The notes under the pieces were generated by a model, which saw only the letters and a list, made by a program, of their open reading frames with translations, did not search any database and had not been told where the DNA came from. A DNA stretch of 64,000 nucleotides from Paraspadella gotoi (taxonomy: Eukaryota > Chaetognatha), in assembly GCA_051294375.1 (NCBI GenBank), contig CM119268.1:6019525-6083524 (forward strand), written 5' to 3'. The position numbers and the translations under genes were made by a program. This document shows, in pieces, positions 25,001-37,000 of the stretch (within the stretch, counting starts at the first letter, position 1; each line of letters starts with the position of its first letter).

Positions 25001-28000
25001 CTGTCATTACATATAACAATAATTCCTGTCTCTTCATTGGTGAGCCCGACTTTCGAACAAACAGCAAACAACAACACTTTCAGGCGACATGCCTCAACCT
25101 GGCGATGCACTTTCCACTAACAACACATCAGGCGACATGCCTCAACTTGGTGACGAACTTCCACCAACAACAATTCATTGAAGAGATGCAACAGACTTCT
25201 CCCTACGGGAGGGGGATGTATGGTGGACTAAAAAATCCACCAACCGTTCATCAGCGGCCTTTTGGTGCCGGAGGGAAGTCCATTCGCCTCCCAACCCAAA
25301 GGTCCAGGGTTCTAGCCCAGTGGTCGCCCAGCAGTTAAGAGGGATTGGGCGCTTAATCCGCTTGTAACACGGTGTTACAGCCTGATCCGAAGCTCAGGGA
25401 CTGCTTATATTGAACGGTTTTTGTCACTAACACATAACAATAATTACTGTCTCTTCAATTTAATATATATATATATAATATATATATAATATATATATAA
25501 TATATTATAAATGCATCATTATCATAGACATTTTGCATGATACAAATCTTGCATACACACCAATGCTTTCTACATACGACGTCTGAAGTTGTCCAAGCTT
25601 GTAAGATGCAAATGTAACGATGAACATAAGTCTTCGAGTAATCATGTTTCATATAAATTCCAATACAACTCAGTTGCTGTGATGTTGATATAAGAAAAAG
25701 GGTCATTCAAATTCATCTACACTTCAAATAGGTCTAGGCATAAATATGATTTCAATATCAGACATCTTTAGAATTATTAAAATCTATCACGCTTCAAGTT
25801 GAAGACTTGTAATGCAAAGTCGAAATGTTTCTTTAACCATCGTTGTTGATTAGAAAAAGGGTCATCTTCAATTCAGGCTTGAGTACATTCAGAGTGAGCT
25901 CCTGTCGAATTCCGAAAATGTATTCACTTTAAGCATTTGATGCATTCTACCCCATTTTATATCGGTTTTAATTATAATATAAAATAAAGAAAACCTATCT
26001 GAAGAGTTGCAGGTCAAACGAAAAGGCCAATCCATCTGATATTTTTTATGAATTCTTTATTACTGAATTAGAAAAATGTAATAGAGAGACATTTTTAAAT
26101 TTCAACTTGTATCCTTGAAAATGAAACGTTTTTAAACTTTACCCTGAATTCTTTCTAACTGGAACGCGTTTATCAAAATGTCTCTCTATTACATTTTTAC
26201 AAATGTTTTTAAGATTGCTAATCATTGTGTATAGACTTTCGATTCCGTTGTTTATGGGCATTAGAGAAAACAATTTTTATTTGTTTTGACAACGAATTTT
26301 AATGACAATTTGACAGACATGTTTCGACTCTGTATTTTTAGAGTCTTCATCAGTGTTTGACAATATTCAAGTTTTTCTCTTTAACATTGGATTTCAAAGA
26401 GAGAGAGAGAGAAGAGAGAGAGAGAGAAAGAGAGAGAGAGAGTTTCCAACAAAGAATTGAGTAAAGGACAGTGGTCAGATTGTGAGGACAGGTGAAGGTA
26501 AAAGGGGAGGAGTGAGTTTGGTGAAAATTTAAAATTGAGGAGAATGGAAGAGAGAGAAAGAGAGAGAGAGAAAATCTTTACATTGGACAATGTACAACAA
26601 TGATAAAGGAAAGAGAATAAATTAATAAACTTAAAGATTTTTTAAACTAATAATAACAATGAAAATGATAATTTAATTAATTAAATAAAGGTTGAAATTG
26701 AAATAGAAGAATAAGTAATGAGGGATAGATAAGTAAAAGTGTTAGTGAAAATTAAGGTGAGAAAAAGAGCTCAAAATGAGCTCAAAACGACCTGGAACTG
26801 GCGTACTTCAGGTTCGATGGACGGTACTATGCCCAGCCTGGTGGCTTAGGGATGGGAAAATCAACCTCAAGTCCTCTGGCAGATTTTAATATGGAGGACT
26901 ATGAAGTGGAAGCTTTGGCTTCTTTTCGATCTCTGCATGGGGCAGAATCAGTTCTCTTCTGGTATCGGAAAGCAGATGATACCATCCTGGCTGTGCAAAA
27001 AGATCTCGTCGAGACCCTCAGACACATTTAAACAGCATCGAAGCGAGCATCAAGTGGACGTGTGAAAAAGAGGAGAATGGTAAAATTCCAATGCTCGATG
27101 TGCTTATAAAGCGCAAAGAGGGCGGCTCGTTGGAATTTTCTGTCTATCGCAAACCAACGCACACTGATCAATACATTCCCCTTTGATTCGCACGCTCCCT
27201 TGTCGCACAAGCTCGCCACAGTCAGGTCCCTTACCAGGAGAGCTCTTCTGATTCCGTCGACCCCGAGCTCCAGGCCGCCGAGCTTGAGCATGTCAAAAGA
27301 GCCTTGGCGCTCAATGGTTACCCTCTGTGGGCATTCGAGAAGGCTAGGTTCCGGCAGAACCAAGCTGAGGGCAGTGGCCACCAAGGGGCTGCCCAAGTAG
27401 CCGCTATCGCAGGTTCAACCTCCACCCCCCAGGAGGAAGAACGGGACCTTGCTGCTGAAGGACAACCGCGCCACCACAGCGCAAATGGGAGATAAGCAGA
27501 AGCGTCTCAAGAACGTGGGTCATGTTTCCCTCCCCTACCACCAGGGGATCACTGAAGCTCTGGTGCGGGTGCTGGCAAAGCAGGGGATCTCCACTTCAGT
27601 GACGACCCGCGCTTCTCTACGTGAGCAATTGGTGAAACCGAAAGACAAAATCCCCAGAACGAAAACATCAGGAGCCGTCTATTGGGCGGCCTGTGCTGGC
27701 GCGGGCAACCAACCCTGCACAGCAGCATACGTGGGCGAGACCGGAAAATCTCTCTCAGATCGGTTCAAGCAGCATACGAAGCCATACCGTGACTCACGTG
27801 GTCACTATCTGTCGGCTATCTCAGAACATTCAGTAACCTCTGGCCATCTGTTTAGAGAGACGGACTGTCTCGTGCTGTCCCATGACCAAAACTGGTTTTC
27901 AAGAGGTATTAGAGAGGCAATATACATCAAAGCTCGAGCCCTCTCTGAACCGTGATGGAGGACGATTCGATCTCCCTCCAAGCTATGATTCGCTTATCAA

Positions 28001-28788
28001 GTTGGTGGTGGAACGCCCAGAGCCGCCCCAACCGCACGATGATTCCCCTGTCCCTACTCAACGGGTCAGACGGAGGCCTCCCAGCAGGCAATGGACGAAC
28101 TATACCTCTTTCGAACCTGTAGCAACTTGGTGCGACTCTTCTCGCACTGAGCGTCGCCCAAACGACGGCTACAGGAGGAGGGAGAGGAGTCTGTATTCTC
28201 TGCACCAAAACAGGCAAGAACAGGCACCCACCCACCTCACCGTCAGGTGAGAGGAGGGCTATCGGCAGGCCTATCAGGCCAGAGAGATATTAGAGTGGCA
28301 CTAGGCATTTTCCCAGGAGGATCCTTACCAGATCCTAAAATGTTCTCGCTCTACAGTCATATCGTCTCAGCCAATGACAAGCCAATGACCCCGATCCTAT
28401 AGCCAACGTCCCACCTTTGCCCGGCCGGGGGGGGCCAGCTCATTTTGAGCTCTTTTCTCACCTTAATTTTCACTAACACTTTTACTTATCTATCCCTCAT
28501 TACTTATTCTTCTATTTCAATTTCAACCTTTATTTAATTAATTAAATTATCATTTCATTGTTATTATTAGTTTAAAAAATCTTTAAGTTTATTAATTTAT
28601 TCTCTTTCCCTTTATCATTGTTGTACATTGTCCAATGTAAAGATTTTCTCTCTCTCTCTTTCTCTCTCTTCCATTCTCCCTCAATTTCAAATTTTCACCA
28701 AACTCACTCCTCCCCTGTTCTTACCTTCACCTGTCCTCACAATCTGACCACTGTCCTTTACTCAATTCTTTGTTGGAAACTCTCTCTC

Positions 28789-28841
<53 letters not shown>

Positions 28842-31800
28842 AAACTCAATGTTAAAGAGAAAAACTTGAATATTGTCAAACACTGATGAAGACTCTAAAA
28901 ATACAGAGTCGAAACATGTCTGTCAAATTGTCATTAAAATTCGTTGTCAAAACAAATAAAAATTGTTTTTCTCCTAGATTGCTAATCAAATTTTTAATTC
29001 AATATTATTGCAGTCGTTTAGGCTGCAACTCTTCAAATTCAGTGTAGATTCATTGTAGCTCGAATTTCTTTACCATCTATTTAACTGAAGATTTTGTTCA
29101 TGACTGGAAAACCAACAGAGTAACGAGATTAATTGTTTAATTCTCCCCTTCTAAACTATCCCATACCGTGTTTTAACTTCTTACCTAGAATTTTTAACAA
29201 CCAGATTGAAAAACAAATCTTTATATTTTGAAGTTGAATTGAATGACCCTTTTTCTTAATCAACAACGATGGTTTATTAAAAATGAAACATGTTTCGACT
29301 TTGCATTACAAGTCTTCAACTTGAAAAGCGGTGATGAAGATTTGTAATGCAAATTCTAAAGATGTCTGATTTATTGAATATATTATATATATATTATATA
29401 TATATTATATATATATATATTAAATTGAAGAGACAGTAATTATTGTTATGTGTTAGTGACAAAACCGTTCAATATAAGCAGTCCCTGAGCTTCGGATCAG
29501 GCTGTAACACCGTGTTACAAGCGGATTAAGCGCCCAATCCCTCTTAACTGCTGGGCGACCACTGGGCTAGAACCCTGGGACCTTGGGCTGGGAGTGCGAA
29601 TTGACTTCCTCCGCGGCCCAAAGGCCGTTGCGCGCATTAGAACCCCACATCTCCACCATGAGGACGGTTAGTGGATTTTAGTCACTACATCCCCCCTCCG
29701 TAGGGAGATAGTCGTGTTTGCATGTCTTAGATGAATTGTTTGTTGTGGAAAGTTCGTCACAAGTTGAGGCATCGTCGCCCGGGATGTGTGTTGTTAGTGG
29801 AAAAGTGCATTCGCCAGTTGGGGCATGTCGGCCCCCTAAAAGTTGTTGTTGTTGCTGTTTGTGTTCGAAGTCGGGCCTCACCATATTGAAGAGACAGGAA
29901 AATTATTGTTATTTTAATGACCAGGAACGCAATGATATAGCAAATCCTGCAGGTTCGGGATCAGGCTGTAACACTGTGTTACAAGCGGGTTAAGCACCCC
30001 ATCCCTCTTAACAGCTAGGCGACCACCGGGCTAGAACAGTGGACCTTTGGGTTGGAAGGCGAATGACTTGCCTCCGGCACCAATGGCCGCTGATGAACGG
30101 TTGGTGGATTTTTTTAGTCCACCATAAAATCAACTTTTTTGATTAAAGAAATTCTTTTTTCTCATCTAAAATAAATATTAAAAAAAATTATTTGGGTATA
30201 GAGCCATATAAGAAATATTTTGTTCATTAAAAGTATATATAAAAATGTCTAAATTTTTGTTTGAGCATGTACTCATTCTAAATTTTTGACTCACCCCATT
30301 GAGTGGGGCTACCCATATTTTCAGCAGTCATTTTAGTACAAAAAATAAATATAATAAATTATTCTTTCCCTTTATCGAACCTCAAATGGTCTCGGTACTT
30401 TTGCGTCTCCTTATCCGCCATGAATATAACTGGTTCCAACAAAAAATGAATCCGCCTGGCTCTGATGGAATTGAGGTCAATGTGACCGAAGCAAAGGTCG
30501 AGAAGAAACTTGTTCCCTTTCTCGTAGAGTTCTCTCAAAGGTCCATCGATCTCCACTGTTTTTCGTTTGGTGGCGCAATTCCAAAAAAATCCGGTTCGTT
30601 GTCCTTGCATTTTTATTTTTTCTAATCTCACATCCTTTTTGCCTTTTGCGACGTTGACGACGAAGTAGTCATCACTACATAAAAACAAGTTTGAGCAAAC
30701 AATGTCGGATCTGCCCACGATCATTATCGGTAATTACTTAATTAACTATTAATTTATTCAAGTTAATTATTTAATTAATTTGATCCAAAATGTATGTTTT
30801 GATTGATTAATTGACTGATTGATTAATTAACTGATTAATTATTTGATTAATTAATACATCTTGCATTTACAGTTAAAATAAAACAAAAAGAAGCATCATC
30901 AATTAGTGAAACAGGTTCTTTGTTTTTTCAATTTAAACTCATTTCCACTCAAACGATTCCATCGAAACTTGATTTCCAGTTTAATCACATACTTTTTTAC
31001 CCAAATAAAAAATTCAAGTCAATCGCCCCATCCACTCTAGAGTTCCGATAACCGTTAATTTTTTTGGAAATTCGCTTAACCGTTAAAACTAACATTTTTA
31101 ACGGTTAAGCCCGTTAAGATTCGGTTAAATTTATAATTTAAAGCAAACTAAAGTATTTAATGGTATTTTCTCTTTCTTAACGTCTGGCTCCTGAATGCGC
31201 TGAAGAAGACTCGAAACCGAGTGCGAAACATTTCTGTTTTTTATGTCATATAAAATTTATTGTTGTAACAAAACAAATATTTTTGTTAATCTCATAATAC
31301 AGACAAAACGAAAGGATACCATCGAATTCTAATTCTAGTATATTTTGTTTTCTCTTCTCTCTTTTGCTTTCTAATTTTTCTTTCTCTACTTCTCTTTCTC
31401 ATTATTTTTGTAGTTGTTAGTTTCTTGAACGCTTGTTTTCTGTTGTTAGTCTTTCATAAACCATGACCATTGACCATTAATATAAATATGAATTTTAATT
31501 TTATTGATAGACTGGTTGATTTATCGATTGATCAAAAGATTTATTGATTGATAAATATATTTTTCAGTTAAATAAAAAGTATATCATCCTTATTGAAGAA
31601 TAGTTTTATGAGCCTTAATGTCTTTTTTAAGATTCGTTCTTCTAATATCAATTTTTAATTTTTTATAATGATTTTTTTTATTTGGTTTTTTATTAATTTT
31701 TTTAAAATTCATTCGGTTTTATTTCATTGCTTCTTTGTTCATTTTAAAGAGAGAAATTGAATAATATATATTGCTTGGAAGGGCGAAAAAGAAGAAAAAG

Positions 31801-33972
31801 GTAAAATAAAAGGGAAAAAAAGGAGAGAAAAGAAAGGGGGAAAGAAAAAGGGGAAGTGAGAAAGAAAAAGAAAGAAACAGGAGGAGATAAATAAAGGGGA
31901 AGAAAGAATAAGAGAGAGATTAGGATAGAAAAAAAAGAAGAAAATAACAAAGGAAAAAACAGGGAAAAAGTGGAGAAGAGAGAGAGGGGTAAAAATATGG
32001 TGAGAAGGGGAAAGGAGAATAAGAGAGGATAGGAAAAAAATATATTTTTTTTAAATTTAAAGATTTCATACCAAAAAATAAAAAAAATCACATTTGAATA
32101 TTAACCGAATTTAACCGTTAAAATAAATATATTAACGGTTAAGTTAAAATTATTTTTAACCGTTAATAACCGTTAACTGTTAACGTTATCGGAACACTAA
32201 TCCACTCATGAGTAATTGGTGTTCTAATAGTGAATATATTGTTTTGTTTTTTTCAATTTAAACTCATTTCTACTCGGACGATTCCATCGAAACTTCATAT
32301 ACAGCTCAATCACACACTTCCCTACCCACACACAAAATTTCACTTCAATCCATCCATCCAATCACGAGTAATTGGTGTTTTTTTGCTAAGGTGGGACGGA
32401 GGACATCGTTTTGTTTTGTTTTTTTTTTTGCATAATTTATCATAATTCGATGTTCTAACATGATGTAAGTGAGTGCCCGACAATATTGAGGGGGCGGACC
32501 GACGGACAGACAAAGTGAATTATAAAGTAGGACTAAGCTCTGACGAACAAAGCCCGAGGCTTTTTTAATATATTCTTATACCGGCCAAGGTAGAATGATG
32601 GCAATATGTTTAATATTAAGTTTCAAAAAAATCCGACTATAAATATAGAAAATATTAACCAAAATTTCGGAAAATTCACCCCTTCTTTGGAAATTTTCGC
32701 CATAGAAGATTTTTCCCGAATCTGACTCCGGTTGAAAACTCTTAGAATTCCAATGGTTAGCTCCTCTTTTACTTTTACTTTAAATAAAAATTTCACCAAA
32801 ATGGACTAATTCACTTTACCATGATCGTATCATATCAAATAGCCTAATAAAATGTAAAGAAAAATTTTGAGAGCCCTTCAGACACTTTGCCAAAGCATTC
32901 CAAAATTGGACCTTTGTTGAACAGGAACATACCTCAGTCACGTTTATATCGTTTTCAAGGAAAAAATCCTTTCATTTCTATATAAAATCAGAGATGGAAA
33001 ATTTTCCGTCCAGAAGCAGTCTATTTGTTCTGGCTTGTTTGATATCAAGATGTTGATGATTTGACAAGAGAAAAAAATGCGAGCCCTTCAGATGCAACAG
33101 GATCGGAATCAAGTGTTTTTACATCGATATTTTACCAGAATTTTTACCAGGAGCGTTTATATTGTTTGGTAGTCAGATTTGAACGAAAATCTCCATTGAA
33201 AAAGTCTTCCTCGATCTCTAAGAACGACGTAGACTCCTATATAAAGTAAAGAAACAGAAATATACATTGAATTAATGATAATAAACAAATCATAGATAGC
33301 GATTATTAGCTTGTATCATTTTTTAAATTCAATTAAAAGAGATAAAAAGTCCTGATTCATTTCTCAGCTTAGACTAAGGTTGGCGGTAAAGTAAGTAGTA
33401 TAGAATACTATTTTTTTTAACTCATGAGGCGTTTTAAAGTTGTTTTTCTCAAGAAGAAAGCTTTTTAATCTTTTTTTTTAAATTGGTCGTATTAAAGAGG
33501 CATGCTCCAATGTATACCCTGATTCCGATTGACCGTGTCCCCTTTCTTTGATGTTTGGCTTAAAGATTCAACAATATATGTCGCTGCTTTAAACAGATAC
33601 TTGACAGCTTTGGAATGCAAGTTTACAATCGGGGAGTCATTTTTATGTTTTTTCTTGGAATTATTTATTTTATTTTACTCATTTCAGCCCAAAGTTTTCA
33701 GAAAAATTCTTTACTAGACATCAACTTTTCTCATGAGATAGATTCAGTTATTTTTACTTTTCACATGAGGTCTTAGCTTCTCCAAATCGACCGGAAAAAC
33801 TTTTAAAAAAATCTTTCGTTGTGTTTGGTAATTTAGAGAAAACGTTTGAATGCTTACAACAACGATTTATTTTCATTAGAGAAATGTACATGTTTCGGCT
33901 CTAAATTGCGAGCCTTCATCAGCGTCAAATTGAATTTTATTCAATGGTAAAAATTTTGTGCTAAAGAAGAAG

Positions 33973-34009
<37 letters not shown>

Positions 34010-37000
34010 GAGAGAGAGAGACATATTCTTTAGCACAAAATTTTTACCATTGAATCAAATTCAATTTGATGCTGATGAAGGCTTGCAATTTAGAGCCGAA
34101 ACATGTACGTTTCTTTAATGAAAATAAATCGTTGTTGTAAGCATTCAAACGTTTTCTTTAAAAAAATCTAAAAAAATTTTAAACCGTGAGGAAACCTTTT
34201 TCTCAAAATGTTTCCAGACAGTAGAGAAATCATTAGACATTTTTACAAAGTAAATATATAAAAAAAAAATCATTTGCATAACAAAAAAGGCGAGTCTGTT
34301 TGAGTTCTTCACTTTGTTTTAAGAAAAAAATATTTAAAAGCATAAAAAGTTAAAGAAAACAAAATATTCTTTAGCAAAATATCAAAATTAGAAAAAATTA
34401 AATTTAACCCAATTTAACCATTACAATAAAAAAAATAACGGTTAAGTAAAAAAATTTTTCACCGTTATTAACTGTTAATTTTTAACGGTTAAGGAATCTC
34501 TACTTCATTTTACTCACACACATCTCATAAACCAGACGACTTCTGCTTGGACTTGATCCCGCACCATTACAGCTGCCCAATTTATGATTTCCTCAAAAGA
34601 CCAGTTTTTGCTCTTCAATTTGCCCAATACATGGTTGAGCTGCTTTCCAATTGCGATGCTGTCCTTAAAATTTTTTTTCTAAAATTATTATTCAATAAAT
34701 TAACAGCTGTCACAATTCTTTAATTTGATTTGCTTCATCAGTTAATTAGCATCATTATCATTAAAATGTATTGTTCTTTGTTTATTGTTATTTATTTATA
34801 CTGCACACTAGAGCGTAGTGAAAGTTACGTATGGAAATTCTAAAAGTCAATTATGAACAACATACCATCAGTGAACATTAATTTGTAAAAAAAAATAATT
34901 TTATGTTTTTTTAATTTTTGCAGTAGACTATATTTATATATAGTACTATCCTTATAAAATCGAAAAAATTCAAAATTGCGGTGACTCAAAAATAAGAATT
35001 TAGAGAAAAATTCGAGACGTGTTCTTTGTGAGAAGAGAAAACATATATTAACGAAAAACAGAGTAAAAATCAAAAAGGTAAAAAATAACAACAACAACAA
35101 ATACGTATTTACATTGGCTGGAAAAGGTCAGCCATAACAAGGTCATTCTGTTTGGATATGAACGGTCATTCTTACTGACCACTACGGGTCACAAAGTACA
35201 AAGACTTCGTCGTCGTCTTCGTTATTATATTCGTCGTCGTCGTCGTCTTTGTTTGAATCATTTGAGTTCCCAAACATCCCCCCCCAAGCGCTGTCGTTGA
35301 CTTGGTTGACGTCAGTGGTGATAGGTCGTGGCTCAAATTCTTCCTCGTTGATAGGCTCCAGCGTGGCCGAAGTGGTAGGCGCTTGCAGCGCCTAGTGGTT
35401 GGGTGCGGGCTGGTCTTGATCGCCTGTTATCAGATGCATTGGGAAAAATGACCTTTTTTAAAGTTTTCTTATCGTTCTCTCAACGTCAGTGTTGCGGGCG
35501 CCCGGCGTTTGGGAGGGCGTCCGCGAGGCGGGGCCTCTGGAGGCGCTGGAGGATTTTCGGCGTCGATGGACGCCGGTTTGACGCGATCGATGGTTATTGT
35601 TTCTTTGCCTCGGCCGGGTATTTCGATGATGACGTCTCGTTGGTGCCATTTTACTACACGGTAGGGTCCGGCATAAGGCGTCGCGAGGGCGCCGGCGTTG
35701 TTAGGGCGGCGAACAAAAACAAACTCCGCCTCCCTGAGGGAAGTTGGAATCTGGCTTATTGGCTCTGTGTGGGCGGTGCCAGGGATTGGGCGCATGAGCG
35801 CGACGTCAAAAACGGAGGTTTTGAAGAATCTCAGCTCGTTGCGTGGCATCGACTGGAATCGTCGGCGCCAATCAGCTCACCAGGGATGGTGAGTACATCG
35901 CCAATGACCAATTCCGCCGGGGAAGCGTCGAGATCGTTTTTATAGGTGGTTCGCAGTCCAAGCAGGACCCAGGGGAGTTGAGAGAACCACCTGTCAGCGG
36001 CGTTCTCACAGTGTGCCTTTAGCAATGATTTCAAGCTGCGATGCATTCGTTCCACCATACCGTTTGCCTGTGGATGGTAGGCTGTGGTGAAGTTTAGTTT
36101 AAAGCCCACCATTTCGGCGAGTTGGCGCCACAATTCAGACGTGAATTGGCTTCCCCGATCTGTGGTTACCGTTGAAGGTACACCAAAGCGCGCAACCCAA
36201 TTTTGAAGGAAGGCCGCGGCGATGGTCGGCGTCGTGGTGTCGCGAAGAGGGATTGCTTCTGGCCAGCGCATAAAACGATCAACGCACGTGAGTAAATGGG
36301 CGTGTCCATTAGAGACGGGGAGAGGGCCTACAATGTCAACGTGAACATGCTGAAAACGTCGCTCGACCTGCGGAAATTGTTGGGGAGGCGCTTGAATGTG
36401 CTGGTGGATTTTAGCGCGCTGGCATTGAGTGCACGTGCGCGTCCATTCCGCCACGTGCGTAGATGCTGAAGGCCAGACAAATCGCTCGTGACCAATTTCT
36501 TGGTTGCGCGGACACCAGGATGTGAGAGATTGTAGATTGCGTCGAAAACGAGGCGCCGCCATGTCTCTGGCACGAGTGGGCGGGATCTGCCGCTACTTAC
36601 ATCACAGATAATATCGACGCCGCCCACCTTTACCCTTTCAAAGCGCAAACTGGTGTGGGCGTCGGCAAGGAGACGTTGGACGTCCGCGTCGTCTTTTTGA
36701 TCCGATGCCATTTTTTCGAAATTGATTCCTTGCAAGGAAACGGCGTTGATAGTTGCTTGGAGGGTGGGCATGGCTGCAGGTGGAAGTGTGCGAGAGAGGG
36801 CGTCAGCGACGACGTTCGCTTTCCCTTCAATATGTCGAATGTCTGTAGTATATTCGGCGATCGCTGCGAGTTGGTAAGTTTGCCTCATTGTATTGATCTG
36901 AAAACAGCGTAAAGGGTCGTCCTTCGATAAACGGCCGGAAATGGCGCACAGCGCGAAAAGCTGCAAGCAGCTCTCTGTCGAAAGGGGGCCATTTACGTTG

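Larger units (their letters stand above)
23525..26790 (+). repeat. Left arm of a 7.9-kb inverted repeat
   Basis: Matches in reverse 28437-31413. Paired landmarks are AACTAACAAAAATAATG (23530) with CATTATTTTTG near 31400, GATGACTACTTCGTCGTCAA (24258) with its reverse near 30660, the TRIM at 24804-25457 with 29426-30124, and the GAGCTC block at 26768 with 28446. The left arm has an extra block near 25505-25755, and 25870-26250 is poorly matched. Inner parts belong to the Penelope terminal repeat; outer parts contain R1, a TRIM and an unknown reading frame. Confidence 0.85.
26791..28436 (+). mobile_element. Penelope-like element, partial coding region between inverted arms
   Basis: The unique centre of the inverted repeat. 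It holds the end of a Penelope-type reverse transcriptase and a GIY-YIG endonuclease with several frame breaks. The 5' part of the RT is missing. The flanking arms carry the element's terminal repeats in opposite orientation. Confidence 0.83.
28437..31413 (-). repeat. Right arm of the 7.9-kb inverted repeat
   Basis: Reverse counterpart of 23525-26790. Small insertions and deletions are common here, especially 29590-29950, and give the impression of unpolished sequence. Contains hammerhead-like motifs at 28882, 29289 and 31199, a TRIM copy and an R1 copy. Confidence 0.85.
33838..34155. mobile_element. Foldback repeat with a hammerhead-like motif on each arm
   Basis: Two arms of about 140 bp (33838-33975 and 34020-34155) are near-perfect reverse complements around an (AG)n spacer (33976-34018). 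Arm landmarks: TTGAATGCTTACAACAACG and ACAAAATTTTTACCATTGAA. Each carries CTGATGA...GAAACATGTAC. It looks like a minimal non-autonomous form of the Penelope terminal-repeat pair. Confidence 0.78.

Noticed and set aside
24952-25338. 128-codon plus frame across the TRIM
   Set aside because: Lies over LTR, PBS and internal region; no protein similarity, and the mirrored copy breaks it.
27927-28235. 102-codon minus frame in the Penelope core
   Set aside because: Antisense shadow of the GIY-YIG tail region.
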